DNA of 64,000 nt from JAPPLB01 sp965204095. GTDB lineage: Bacteria > Acidobacteriota > Terriglobia > Bryobacterales > UBA6623. The stretch's first letter is position 1, and each line of letters opens with the position of its first letter. The position numbers and the translations under genes are program-made. Where the stretch lies: positions 372,001 to 436,000 of the forward strand of contig OZ241991.1 in assembly GCA_965204095.1 (NCBI GenBank), read 5' to 3'. This document shows, in pieces, positions 9,601 to 17,671 of the stretch. Under the pieces are notes generated by a model. It saw only the letters and a list, made by a program, of their open reading frames with translations. It had not been told where the DNA came from and ran no database searches.

Positions 9601-10615
9601 CACCGAACAGGTTGCCGAGCGCGTCGCCAAGCAAGTCGAGAAAGGCGAAGCCCCCTGGCAAAAAGGATATGACAAACCCAATCCTGAAAACTTGCAGCCC
9701 TTCAATCCTGCAACCCTGAAGCGCTTCAAGGGCATCAACGCCGTTCAACTGCAATCCGCAGCCCAGGAGAAGGGCTACAAAGACCCTCGCTGGATGAGCT
9801 TCCGCACCGCCAACCGCATCGGCGCGAAAATCCGCAAGGGCGAGAAAGGAACGCGCGTCGAGTACTTGCGCTTCCCCCCGAAAACCCAGGACAAGGACAA
9901 GGCCGCGCCCGACGCCGCCTCCGGCGCCGACAGCAAGGAGAAGGAACAGCCCAACATCACGCACAGCACGTATGTCGTGTTCAACGCCGAGCAAATCGAA
10001 CGCATGCCGGCTCTGGAACAACAGCTCCCCAAGGAGCCTCAACAGCACGAAATCTGCGAGCGCACCGAGCGCATGCTGCAGGATTCCGGAGTGAAGATCG
10101 AGCAGCCCCCCAACGGCGAGGCGCACTCCTACTACGACAAGCAGAAGGACGCCATCGTGATGCCGGAAATGGAGAAGTTCAAATCCCCGGAAGCCTTCTA
10201 CGGCAACGCCGTGAAGGAGATGGCGAACCGCGAAACCGAAAAGCGCATGGACAGCCGCACCGAGCCGCAGAGCGAAGCCCTGCAGCACAGCTCGATCGCC
10301 CGCCGCAACATGCGCAGCGAGATGGCCTGCCACACCATCAGCGCGAAACTGCATCTTCCGAAGGAGTCCACCGGCGAGCGCCACAAGGCGCAGTGGGCGG
10401 AAACCATCCGCAAAAACCCCAACGAACTGCGCTTCGCCGCTCGCGACTCCGACCGCATCGCCGACAAGGTGCTTGAGCACGACCGGCCTCAGCTTCGCCT
10501 GCCGACCGAACCCTCCCGCGCCGCCGTCGCCGCTCCGGCCACCCCCGAAAGGATGCAGGAAACGCAACGCCAGCTCCAGCAGCCGCAGCAGGAAATGGCC
10601 GCCGTCAGCCGCTAG
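6638..10615 (+). CDS. Ankyrin-repeat array fused to ArdC-type domain
   Basis: 1325 residues. About 23 ankyrin repeats (pattern DxxGxTPLHxAA ... LLxxGADPN) fill roughly residues 10-855, with a short break near 215-275. A charged linker follows, and from about residue 974 an ArdC-type region (SARQFTEQV ... APWQKGY ... FKGINAVQLQ ... GEKGTRVEY ... YVVFNAEQIE). ArdC proteins bind single-stranded DNA and block restriction on plasmid entry. The peptidase-like part has lost its HExxH: the aligned site reads VKEMANR. An internal ATG at 9557 preceded by AAGGAG could give a free ArdC domain of 352 residues. Ankyrin repeats normally bind proteins. Confidence 0.85.
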   Translation: MAASANDIDAVDEFGDTALHRAADNGSVQRIHRLVRQGANLEARSEDGATPLIGAIRNDHPEAVARLLEAGALVDARDNNNNTCLHYSASARNPELTARLIDLGADNHARNNDQATPVHAVVEYPSHIEPDQSSIETVDVLLRAGSNINSQDKDGNTALHYLADGRIGGARQITQALLDRGARTDLPNRQGLTPIDVASGDRDGIERQYARTVLDTIQQHLNPDHSREEPVPAFEEHQAHELGAQFDSVSERFSGEHIDHYGDEEFGREPPSPSRSAFPDGITDLHSAAANGLQEHTATLLRQGANPNQPDEYGNTPLHNAAYVNATEIADRLLDAQADPNAVNRDGNTPLHIAIHFSGEGDYQATIERLLNAGTDLNLRNSLDGYTPLHVAVREAFHGTAGELLRRGANPNIQDHEGQTPLHTASRLETSHCADTLLRANADPNIADRNGNTPMHIAALSNSSEVINTLVEANAHQDIRNAEGRTPLALAYESQAHEAVARLENAGAVRDNRDSIAKTGMSLQDLDYADRMGEESPLHISAAAGDHEKVDSLLKHGANPNEFDANHRSPLHEAVDAGSLETVDRLLEGGANPNQQDSYLGHSALHRAVQAQSQPITERLLKSGANPNLRDGEGDTPLHSALKISTDKDHQLPTINTLLAHGANSNLPDRLAKHTPLHLAVERNNLQASLRLIEGGADPNARDRAGYTPLYLAARQSSSMTQQLLVSGASPHISNSQGYTPLHAAALSGRSDSAERLLDAGADPNSRTDHQQTPMHFAAHSKSPETVDHLAAAGGDPNARDENGSTPLHCAALKDSIKTIDRLLEAGADPTIRSESDLQTPRELAHKHDFVETTWRLGSAEIARQGHAPRRSTMFRIQRFINRFRPYEKDVPDEVAHGLKETEDSAAMSPKIIELRMKEYYQQNPHLKQTIPGESKSPGGESAARKPSADQRPDKAHSTDESHAKQQHPKEKTMPEPHWTNSKSARQFTEQVAERVAKQVEKGEAPWQKGYDKPNPENLQPFNPATLKRFKGINAVQLQSAAQEKGYKDPRWMSFRTANRIGAKIRKGEKGTRVEYLRFPPKTQDKDKAAPDAASGADSKEKEQPNITHSTYVVFNAEQIERMPALEQQLPKEPQQHEICERTERMLQDSGVKIEQPPNGEAHSYYDKQKDAIVMPEMEKFKSPEAFYGNAVKEMANRETEKRMDSRTEPQSEALQHSSIARRNMRSEMACHTISAKLHLPKESTGERHKAQWAETIRKNPNELRFAARDSDRIADKVLEHDRPQLRLPTEPSRAAVAAPATPERMQETQRQLQQPQQEMAAVSR

Positions 10616-10633
10616 CTTCATTCGAGGTTCGAT

Positions 10634-11734
10634 ATGCCCCTTCGCAAGTGGACCGCCTCACAAAGCGCCCGCAGATTCGCCCGAGAGGTGGTAGATCGCC
10701 TGACCGGCCAGATTTACGGCAACCGCGCACCCTGGCAGAAGCAATGGAAACACCCCAGCGGTTCCGATCTACCACCTTTCAACCCCACCATCGACAAGCG
10801 CTACAAAGGGCTCAACGGCATCCAGCTTCGCTGTGTCGCCGAAGAGAAAGGCTACAGCGATCCCCGCTGGATTACCTCCGCCGCAGCTCAGAAAATGGGC
10901 GCTCACGTCCGGTCCGGAGAGAAGGGAACCACCGTCGAGTTTCACCGCTACGGCTCACACCAAGGCTCGACCCATCACACCTACACCGTGTTCAACGCCG
11001 AGCAGATCGACGGCATGCCCCCGCTCGAAAAGCACTTGCCCCAGGAACCCCGCGATTGGGAAGTCTGTGAACGCGCCGAACGCATGATCCGCAACACCGG
11101 CGCTCAAGTCGTGACACACGACAAGGACTACTCTGTCTACGACGACAAGAGCGACACCGTCGTTCTTCCCCACCAGGAAAAGTTCAAATCGCCGCAGGAC
11201 TACTACTCGCACGCCGTTGCCGAATTGAGCAAGTGGACCGGCCACAAGGACCGCTTCGATCGCGAATCCCTGCACTTCCGCAAGGATTACGACGAAGAGT
11301 TCGCACGCGAATACATGCGCGTCCACATCGCCACGATGAACGTCTGTTCGGAGCTTCGCCTTCCCTACAACCAGATGGCTGCCGGTCAGGAGCAAGCGTG
11401 GGGCTCTGCCATCAACTACAACCCTGACGAGCTGCGCAGCGCCGTCCGCGACGCCGATCGCATCAGCCACTACCTGCTGCAGCACGCTCGCGATCCGGAT
11501 CGCGGCCTCGACGTCAATCAGGTTCCCCGCGTAGCGTGCGGTGTGGACGAGCTTCCCGATCGCAACATCTCGACGCGCAGAGAACCGGCTCCGATCGAAT
11601 ACGACCAGAGCCAGGCTGAGCACATGGAAAAGCTGCGCGACATGCCGAAGCCGTTTATCAGCTATCCCCACGGAGCGAGCGGCGCTTACGCCAAACCCTC
11701 CAACGATCGCAGCGACGACACCTTCAGCCGTTAA
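10634..11734 (+). CDS. ArdC-like antirestriction paralog, metal site lost
   Basis: 366 residues, paralogous to the C-terminus of the upstream fusion and to the next gene. The N-terminal single-strand-DNA-binding domain is recognisable (SARRFAREVVDRL ... APWQKQW ... YKGLNGIQL ... GEKGTTVEFHR ... YTVFNAEQIDG). In the zincin-like half the HELGHW motif of the downstream paralog is replaced by VAELSKW, so peptidase activity is unlikely. The last ~70 residues are unique. No hairpin leader precedes it; it is only 18 nt from the fusion gene and is probably co-transcribed with it. Confidence 0.8.
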   Translation: MPLRKWTASQSARRFAREVVDRLTGQIYGNRAPWQKQWKHPSGSDLPPFNPTIDKRYKGLNGIQLRCVAEEKGYSDPRWITSAAAQKMGAHVRSGEKGTTVEFHRYGSHQGSTHHTYTVFNAEQIDGMPPLEKHLPQEPRDWEVCERAERMIRNTGAQVVTHDKDYSVYDDKSDTVVLPHQEKFKSPQDYYSHAVAELSKWTGHKDRFDRESLHFRKDYDEEFAREYMRVHIATMNVCSELRLPYNQMAAGQEQAWGSAINYNPDELRSAVRDADRISHYLLQHARDPDRGLDVNQVPRVACGVDELPDRNISTRREPAPIEYDQSQAEHMEKLRDMPKPFISYPHGASGAYAKPSNDRSDDTFSR

Positions 11735-11758
11735 TCCCCTCCAGGTTTCCTCCGTCTC

Positions 11759-11807
11759 GGGTTCTCCGCTTTCCGCCAACAGCCAGTGAGCGGAAAGCTC
11801 CCAACCC
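11759..11807 (+). promoter_or_regulatory. Hairpin leader copy 1 (before ardC)
   Basis: Both arms are canonical: GGGTT/AACCC outer stem and GCTTTCCGC/GCGGAAAGC inner stem. It ends 27 nt before the ATG, with CAGGAGG in between. Confidence 0.85.
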
Positions 11808-11834
11808 TTATCCGACAGGAGGACTTCACCCGTC

Positions 11835-12749
11835 ATGAAGAAACACAAGAGAGGCAACAGTGCGCGGCAGTTCGCCGAGAAAGCCGCCGAGAAGATCATC
11901 GAGCAGCTCAAGCAGGGAGTCGCTCCCTGGCAGCGTGGTTGGGACAAGCCGGCAGCCGCCGATGTTCCGCCGTTCAATCCCGTCACCGGCACCCGCTATC
12001 GCGGCCTCAACTCGCTGGTGCTCTCCGCCGAAGCGGGCGAGCGTGGATACGGCGATCCCCGCTGGACCACCTATCGCGGCGCGAAGAAGATCAACGCCCA
12101 GGTCACCCGAGGCGAGAAGGGCGTGACGGTCGAGTACTGGAAGTTTCCCAGCAAGGAGCAGGAAGACCGCGTTCGCGAAGCGATCGCTGCCGGCAGGGAG
12201 CATGAAGAGCTGAAGATCATTCACCGCCTCTACACGGTGTTCAACGCAGAGCAGATCGAGGGCATGCCTTCGCTCGAAAGCACGCTTCAGAATGCGAACG
12301 AATGGGAAGCCTCCGAGCGCGCCGAGCGCTTGCTGCAGGCATCGGGTGCGAACATCCAGCACCGAGGCGGCAACCGCGCCTTCTACCGTCGATCCGAGGA
12401 CTTGATCGTGCTGCCGAAGCAGGACCAGTTCCACTCATCCGAAGCCTACTATTCGACGGCCCTTCACGAGCTCGGACACTGGACCGGCCACAAGAGCCGG
12501 CTCGATCGCGAGGAGCTGATGCAGGGCGGCTTCGGTTCGCCCGAGTACGCCAAGGAAGAGCTCCGCGCAGAGATGACTTCCTTCACCGTCAACGGCATGT
12601 TGGGGCTGCCGCACGATCCCGGCTCGCACGCATCTTATGTCGGCTCCTGGATCAAGACCCTCCAGGACAACCCCAACGAGCTGCGCTACGCCGCTCGCGA
12701 CGCCGGCCGCATGGCGGATTACATCCTTCAATTCGACCGGCAACCGTAG
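11835..12749 (+). CDS. ardC: ArdC-family antirestriction protein with intact HExxH
   Basis: 304 residues. The N-terminal ArdC domain (SARQFAEKAAEKI ... APWQRGW ... YRGLNSLVL ... GEKGVTVEYW ... YTVFNAEQIEG) is followed by a zincin-like peptidase half with LHELGHWTGH (zinc ligands and catalytic Glu) and the downstream acidic motif YAKEELRAEM. ArdC homologs bind single-stranded DNA and protect incoming plasmid DNA against restriction. This is the only one of three tandem paralogs with the complete metal site. It is preceded by hairpin leader 1 and followed by a weak terminator. Confidence 0.85.
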   Translation: MKKHKRGNSARQFAEKAAEKIIEQLKQGVAPWQRGWDKPAAADVPPFNPVTGTRYRGLNSLVLSAEAGERGYGDPRWTTYRGAKKINAQVTRGEKGVTVEYWKFPSKEQEDRVREAIAAGREHEELKIIHRLYTVFNAEQIEGMPSLESTLQNANEWEASERAERLLQASGANIQHRGGNRAFYRRSEDLIVLPKQDQFHSSEAYYSTALHELGHWTGHKSRLDREELMQGGFGSPEYAKEELRAEMTSFTVNGMLGLPHDPGSHASYVGSWIKTLQDNPNELRYAARDAGRMADYILQFDRQP

Positions 12750-12768
12750 CGTCAACCGGCCGAAACGT

Positions 12769-12790
12769 CCCGCGAAGCGGGTTCTTCCTC
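12769..12790 (+). terminator. Weak intrinsic terminator after ardC
   Basis: CCCGC-GAA-GCGGG is a perfect 5-bp stem followed by a pyrimidine-rich, only partly T-rich tail (TTCTTCCTC). It is placed where the replication/ardC operon should end. Confidence 0.4.
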
Positions 12791-12882
12791 ATGATTTTGA
12801 CGTTCCCTGACAATTTCATACCACCAACTAGCAACATTCTCATTCGTAAGTTGATTTCCTGATTTCGATACTTGCCTTCTGA

Positions 12883-12923
12883 TGCCGCGTTATAAGAGAC
12901 TAACGCGGCACAGCAACGCGGCA
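12883..12923. repeat. AACGCGGCA repeats (one inverted, two direct)
   Basis: TGCCGCGTT (12883-12891) faces AACGCGGCA (12902-12910) across a 10-nt loop, and AACGCGGCA recurs at 12915-12923. The repeats sit in an AT-rich stretch unlike the surrounding sequence. This could be a repressor operator or part of an origin. Confidence 0.6.
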
Positions 12924-12976
12924 TTATCGATTTACCTTATCTTCTTGCACCCCATGTAGTTAACCCGTTTTACTCA

Positions 12977-13090
12977 CCCCGTCCGTGCTTTCGGAACGGG
13001 GGTTCGTGTTCGTGTAGCGACCCCCCCCTTTTTGCCATTCAGCAGTACTGCTCTCGGGCCTACGGCCCTCATTCCGGGGGGTCGCTACAC
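12977..13090. other. Nested inverted-repeat structure, candidate origin/ssDNA hairpin
   Basis: A first hairpin lies at 12977-13001 (CCCCGTCCG against CGGAACGGGG with one bulge). Then a perfect 15-bp inverted repeat (13012-13026 with 13076-13090, GTGTAGCGACCCCCC) encloses two smaller palindromes: AGCAGTACTGCT at 13041-13052 and GGGCC-TAC-GGCCC at 13056-13068. The result is a three-way, cloverleaf-like fold. Such structures are typical of oriT nic regions, single-strand origins or structured RNAs. There is no ORF in the stretch. Confidence 0.65.
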
Positions 13091-13257
13091 GATTGATCGA
13101 TCCCTGCGGGAAGGCCAACGCGCTTCGCGCTGAATCCCCCCTACCCCCTGCTGAACAAAACGCTCGGTCGCTCATTTTTCAGCACTTTCCCGTTTTTCGA
13201 TTCAGCACCTGTCAGCGTTTTGACCCCGAAAACTGCTGAATGCACCCCTTTTCAGCC
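13038..13257. repeat. TTCAGCA/TGCTGAA repeat cluster (iteron-like)
   Basis: Exact TTCAGCA or its complement occurs at 13038, 13149 (reverse), 13178, 13201 and 13234 (reverse), with near copies at 13128 (reverse) and 13251. Spacing is irregular. Together with the adjacent AT-rich stretch and hairpins this marks 12.8-13.26 kb as a candidate replication or transfer origin. The rest of the gene-free interval to 13372 shows nothing distinctive. Confidence 0.5.
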
Positions 13258-13372
13258 GGATTCTGCCCGTTTCGCAGGCTTCACGTGCGAATCCGCTTGC
13301 TCCGTCCACGACGCAGCCCTTCTCTCTCGGCCCCGTCGGCCGTCCCCTCGCACATCAGCCGTTCTCTCGTAG

Positions 13373-13421
13373 GGGTTCTCCGCTTTCCGCCAGATTGCGG
13401 CGAGCGGAAAGCTCCCAACCC
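13373..13421 (+). promoter_or_regulatory. Hairpin leader copy 2 (before PAPS-reductase-like gene)
   Basis: Canonical GGGTT/AACCC and GCTTTCCGC/GCGGAAAGC stems. It ends 22 nt before the TTG start; CAGGAGG follows it. Confidence 0.85.
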
Positions 13422-13443
13422 TTACCGCCAGGAGGTCACTCCA

Positions 13444-14325
13444 TTGGCAATGTCCGACTACCGGTTCCGCGAGGACGGCCGCCCCCGCCTGATCCACTTC
13501 TCCGGAGGCCGCACATCGGCCTACCTGTTGTTTCACACCCTCGAAGCCTACGAAGGCTCGCTCCCCAACAGCATCCGCGTCGTGTTCTGCAACACCGGCA
13601 AGGAACGCGAGGAGACGCTGATCTTCGTCCGGCGTTGCTCCGATGAATGGAACGTCGAAGTCACCTGGCTGGAGTACGACTTCCGCGCCGGCGCACGAGG
13701 CGGCCGTCACGATCCCAAGCACGCTCACCGCATCGTTGACTTCGACAGCGCAGCCCGCAACGGCGAACCTTTTGCGGCCATGCTGAGCGCCAGCTCGATC
13801 CTGCCGAACGTGTCCCTGCGTAAATGCACCAGCGAGTTGAAAGTCCGGACCTCGGAACGCTGGGCGCGGCGCACGCTCGGTTGGAAGAAGCCGCTCGACG
13901 TTCTCGGCATCCGCTACGACGAGCCGAAGCGCTGGCGCAAGGCGCTGTTCGAGGAATGCCAGACCGAGTATCCCCTGGTGGGCGCCAGGGTCACGAAGCC
14001 CATGGTCGATGCCTTCTGGTCGCGCCATCCCTTCGACCTCGGCATTCCTTCCCGACTCGGCAACTGCGATCTTTGCTTCATGAAGGGCAAGCGCAACCTC
14101 GTTCGCACCATCAGCAAGGAACCCGATCGCGCCCACTGGTGGATCGATCACGAACAGAAGATTCTTGAGAGCTTCGGCCGCCGCGTCCGAAAGTCCGAGA
14201 TGGCGCAGTTCTCGATGCGCTACACCTACCGCGAGCTTCTCGAGGAAGCCTTGATCCCCAACCCGCAGCTCACGCTCATCGATGTGGACGACGATGCGGG
14301 AATCTCCTGCTTTTGCGGCGATTGA
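13444..14325 (+). CDS. PAPS-reductase/ATP-sulfurylase-family PP-loop protein
   Basis: About 293 residues. The PP-loop FSGGRTS near residue 20 and VVFCNTGKEREET define a phosphoadenosine phosphosulfate reductase-type nucleotide-binding domain; NCDLCFMKG and SCFCG supply cysteines that may bind a metal or Fe-S cluster. Homologous proteins are common on phages and plasmids, where they are thought to act in nucleic-acid modification rather than sulfate assimilation. I chose TTG 13444 (SD AGGAGG eight bases away) over ATG 13450 (14 bases) because other leader genes use the same spacing and TTG starts. It has its own hairpin leader. Confidence 0.8.
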   Translation: MAMSDYRFREDGRPRLIHFSGGRTSAYLLFHTLEAYEGSLPNSIRVVFCNTGKEREETLIFVRRCSDEWNVEVTWLEYDFRAGARGGRHDPKHAHRIVDFDSAARNGEPFAAMLSASSILPNVSLRKCTSELKVRTSERWARRTLGWKKPLDVLGIRYDEPKRWRKALFEECQTEYPLVGARVTKPMVDAFWSRHPFDLGIPSRLGNCDLCFMKGKRNLVRTISKEPDRAHWWIDHEQKILESFGRRVRKSEMAQFSMRYTYRELLEEALIPNPQLTLIDVDDDAGISCFCGD

Positions 14326-14396
14326 CCGCCGCCTTCTCTCGCTCGTAACAGCACGCTCCGCTTTGCTGATTCGCCAACTGCTGGCATCCTTGAAGC

Positions 14397-16418
14397 ATGA
14401 AGTTCGCGCTTCCCTGGATTGCCGGCTTTCTTCTCTCCCTCTCACGCTGGCGTTGGGAGCCTTTTCCCGGCGCCGGCTCGAATCCGTTCCTCGATATGAT
14501 CGAGCTGAACGATCCGTTTCTCTTCCACTGCATCATCGGCTGGTACTATCTCGCGCCGTGGGCCGCAGCCGGCGTGGGCGGAGCGTTGCTCCTTTCCATG
14601 TGGCAAATCTGGTTTGCCGGCATGGGCGGCATCGAAGGCGCTCGCGGTTCTCTCCCGCCCTGGCCTGCCTCCAGCAAGGATGAATCGATCTCGCTGGTGA
14701 TCGGCGAAACCCATCACCGCACCAAGCCGGTCGAATCCGAAACCCCCGACTGGCTTGTCCTTTCCGAGAAAGGGCTCTTCACCGGAGTCGCCGTGGTCGG
14801 AGCCATCGGCACCGGCAAGACTTCGGCCTGCATGCAGCCCTTCGCCGAACAGCTCTTCGGCTGGCAAGCTCACGACCATCGGCAAAAAGCTGCCGGATTG
14901 GTGCTCGAAGTCAAAGGCGACTTCTGCTACGCCATCCACGATCTGCTGAAGCGCAACGGCCGTGGGGACGACTACCTCGAAATCGGCCTCAACAGCCATT
15001 GGCAGTGGAACCCCCTCGATGCCGACTGGATGGACTCCTACTCGCTCGCCTACAGCGTCGCCGGCCTCATGAATCAGCTCTTCGGCCGCGGCAAGGAGCC
15101 CTTCTGGCAACAAGCCTCCACCAACCTCATCCGCAACATCATCGAGCTCTTCCGCGTCACCACCGGCTGGGTCACCTTCAAGGACGTGTACAACTGCGCC
15201 ATCTCTCCCGTTCTTCTCGGCAAGCTGATTACCGAAGCCCGGCAACAGGCGCAGCCTCCCGAAGAGACGAAATCCCGTTTGGTGATCCCTCGCTGGGCTC
15301 TCGCCGCCCATCAAGAAGCTCTCAGCCAGTGGGACTGGCGCGAGCAGAACAGCGAAGAGCAGTCCGCTTTCGAGGACTCCGAATTGCTGGAGGCCCTCGT
15401 CAAGCTCGGCATCGATCACCGCGTTATCGATCCGCCCCCGAAAAAAATCAACCCCCGCCTGGAGCGCCTCGAAGCCATCGAACGCTGGTACAACCACGAT
15501 TGGACTCAGATCGATCCGAAACTGCGCACCTCGATCGTCGAAGGCGTTTCCGTTTTCCTCGGCCTCTTCGACACCCCCGACGTGGCCCGCATCTTCTGTC
15601 CCCCGAAACCCGATCATCAACCCAAGGCGCTTGCCGGCACGAACGGAGCCATCGCAACCGCCACGCAGATCGCCACTCTGCAACCTCTTCCTTCCCTCAT
15701 GTCGCTGATCGATTCCGGCAGAGTGATCTGCCTCAACATGCCGGCTTCCAGCAATGCCGCTCTCGCACGAGCGATCGGCGTGCTTCTCAAGCAGTGCTGG
15801 CTCGGCGCACTGTTGCTGCGCCCCGCGCTGATGCGAAGCTCTCCCAACAAGTATTTCAGGCCGGCCATCTTTCTCTGTGACGAGTACCAATCATTCGCCA
15901 CCGTGGGAGAGGCCGATCCCTGCGGCGACGAGAAAGCGTTCGGTCTTTCGCGTCAATCTCGCTGCATCCCGATCGTCGCCACTCAGTCGATTTCCTCGCT
16001 GCGCTCCGTCACCGGCAGCGGCGAAGCCTGGCGCACCCTCTTCCAGAACCTGAGAACCAAGGTCTTTCTCTCGCTCTCGGACGATTCCTCCGCCCGCATC
16101 GCTTCGGAAATGTGCGGCCAGGTCGAGGTTCTCAAGACCGCATACTCCTTCAACGAATCCACCCCGAAGGCCGGGATCTCCCTTTTCAGCGGAGCGCCCG
16201 GCGGCGGCAAGTCCTCGCTCGGAGTCTCCAAGTCGTTCCAGGACCGCATGGAGCCGCTGTTTCGGCCGAAAGCGTTTTCCGAACTCGACACCGGACAGGC
16301 GATCGTGCTGCCCTACGACGGCAAGAAGAATCAGTCCGCCCGCCGCTGCTACCTCAAGCCGTTCTACCTGCCGCGTGATCTCAGCTACTTCCGCCAGAAG
16401 GAGAGGGGAATGATATGA
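14397..16418 (+). CDS. virD4: VirD4/TraG-type coupling protein
   Basis: 673 residues. Two hydrophobic segments lie near the N-terminus (residues 1-15 and 40-65). The Walker A motif GAIGTGKT lies near residue 137, LVLEVKGDF follows, and the Walker B-like AIFLCDEYQSFA is near 490, with VATQSISSL after it. This is the type IV coupling protein that hands the relaxase-DNA complex to the T4SS at the inner membrane. It overlaps virB11 by ATGA. A Gly-rich insert (SGAPGGGKSS near residue 600) resembles a second P-loop but is in a poorly conserved region. Confidence 0.9.
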   Translation: MKFALPWIAGFLLSLSRWRWEPFPGAGSNPFLDMIELNDPFLFHCIIGWYYLAPWAAAGVGGALLLSMWQIWFAGMGGIEGARGSLPPWPASSKDESISLVIGETHHRTKPVESETPDWLVLSEKGLFTGVAVVGAIGTGKTSACMQPFAEQLFGWQAHDHRQKAAGLVLEVKGDFCYAIHDLLKRNGRGDDYLEIGLNSHWQWNPLDADWMDSYSLAYSVAGLMNQLFGRGKEPFWQQASTNLIRNIIELFRVTTGWVTFKDVYNCAISPVLLGKLITEARQQAQPPEETKSRLVIPRWALAAHQEALSQWDWREQNSEEQSAFEDSELLEALVKLGIDHRVIDPPPKKINPRLERLEAIERWYNHDWTQIDPKLRTSIVEGVSVFLGLFDTPDVARIFCPPKPDHQPKALAGTNGAIATATQIATLQPLPSLMSLIDSGRVICLNMPASSNAALARAIGVLLKQCWLGALLLRPALMRSSPNKYFRPAIFLCDEYQSFATVGEADPCGDEKAFGLSRQSRCIPIVATQSISSLRSVTGSGEAWRTLFQNLRTKVFLSLSDDSSARIASEMCGQVEVLKTAYSFNESTPKAGISLFSGAPGGGKSSLGVSKSFQDRMEPLFRPKAFSELDTGQAIVLPYDGKKNQSARRCYLKPFYLPRDLSYFRQKERGMI

Positions 16419-17671
16419 AACTTTCCCTGGACGAAGTGCTGTCTGCCCTTCCCGAGCGGCTCCAAAAAGTCTTTGAGGATGGGACCGTCACCGAGTTGAT
16501 GATCAACTCTCCCGACTCGGTCTGGTTTGAGAAGCAAGGCTGCCTCTACCCCGTCTACACCGACAAGACGCCCAGGGCCGAGGCGCTCACCGAGCGGATG
16601 CTCGATGCCACCGTCAAGCGCATCGCGAGGCCGCTGGGGTTCGACGCCGACAAGAAATCTCCCATCGTCGATGCCCGCCTGCCCGATGGCTCGCGGGTCG
16701 CCATCGCTTGCCCGCCCATCACCGAGAGCTTCGCTCTCTCGATCCGGCGCTTCGGCAGCCGGCCCTGGACGGCCGCCAAGCTGGTTGAATCAGGCTCGCT
16801 TCCGGCCGAAGTCCTCTCCCTCATCGCCAGTGCCTTGAACCAGCGCGAGAACGTCATCATTTCCGGGGGGACCGGGACCGGCAAGACCACCATGCTCAGC
16901 GCGTTGGCCTCGCTGATCAACGAGGAAGAACGCATCGTCTCGATCGAGGACACCCGCGAGCTTCATATCCCCGCTCCGAATTGCCTGCGCCTCGAAGCCA
17001 AGAAGTCGCGGAAAGAGGAAGAAGGCCCCAACGTCACCATCCGCGACCTCGTTCGCCATGCGCTGCGCCACCGTCCGGACCGGCTCATCGTCGGCGAGGT
17101 TCGCGGCGAGGAAGCGCAAGACCTTCTCGAAGCCCTCAACACCGGCCACGGCGGTTCGATCTCGACCGTCCACGCCAACTCCGCCCGCGCCGCTCTCACG
17201 CGGCTCGCCACCTGCGCCCTGCAGTCGAAAGCCGCCCCGCCGTGGGACGTGATCTGTGAGCACGTCGCCCTGGCGGTCCAGTACGTCATCCACCTGCGGC
17301 GCTCGGCCGACGGCCGCAGAGGGGTGCACCAGGTTCTCGAAGTCAACAGCTACGACCGCACCCGGCAGGACTACGACTGCTCGACCGTCTGGGAAGCGCC
17401 GCCGATGGACGCCAACGGCGACGGCGGCATGATTGCGGACCGCGTCCAGGCCATGAACTCACTTCCGGCAGCGCGGCGCTGCTCGCGCTGCTCGGAGCCC
17501 CTGGAAGCCAACGGCAAGAGCAATCAGTCCGAGTTGTGCAAGAGCTGCCGCCGCAAAGATCAGAACCACCGAGCCTACCTGCGACGCAAGAAGCAGCAAC
17601 AGGAACAGTCCTCACCGAACCCGTCAGCCGGGAAGTCCGTTCCTCGAGGACGCGCCAAGCCGCGTTCCTGA
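16415..17671 (+). CDS. virB11: VirB11/TrbB-type ATPase with C-terminal zinc finger
   Basis: 418 residues. The N-terminal domain is followed by GGTGTGKTT (Walker A, near residue 152), EDTRELHIP (Asp box), RHRPDRLIVGEVRG (Walker B) and TGHGGSISTVHANS (His box): a complete VirB11/CpaF hexameric ATPase that cycles the T4SS between pilus assembly and DNA transfer. After about residue 350 an unusual extension carries CSRCSEPL ... LCKSCRRK, a four-Cys zinc-ribbon-like module, and a very basic tail. Standard VirB11 proteins end before this. It overlaps virD4 by ATGA. Confidence 0.9.
   Translation: MKLSLDEVLSALPERLQKVFEDGTVTELMINSPDSVWFEKQGCLYPVYTDKTPRAEALTERMLDATVKRIARPLGFDADKKSPIVDARLPDGSRVAIACPPITESFALSIRRFGSRPWTAAKLVESGSLPAEVLSLIASALNQRENVIISGGTGTGKTTMLSALASLINEEERIVSIEDTRELHIPAPNCLRLEAKKSRKEEEGPNVTIRDLVRHALRHRPDRLIVGEVRGEEAQDLLEALNTGHGGSISTVHANSARAALTRLATCALQSKAAPPWDVICEHVALAVQYVIHLRRSADGRRGVHQVLEVNSYDRTRQDYDCSTVWEAPPMDANGDGGMIADRVQAMNSLPAARRCSRCSEPLEANGKSNQSELCKSCRRKDQNHRAYLRRKKQQQEQSSPNPSAGKSVPRGRAKPRS

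Noticed and set aside
13240..13443. Start of the PAPS-reductase-like gene at 13240
   Set aside because: This would translate through the hairpin leader and SD; TTG 13444 with AGGAGG matches the arrangement of the other leader genes.
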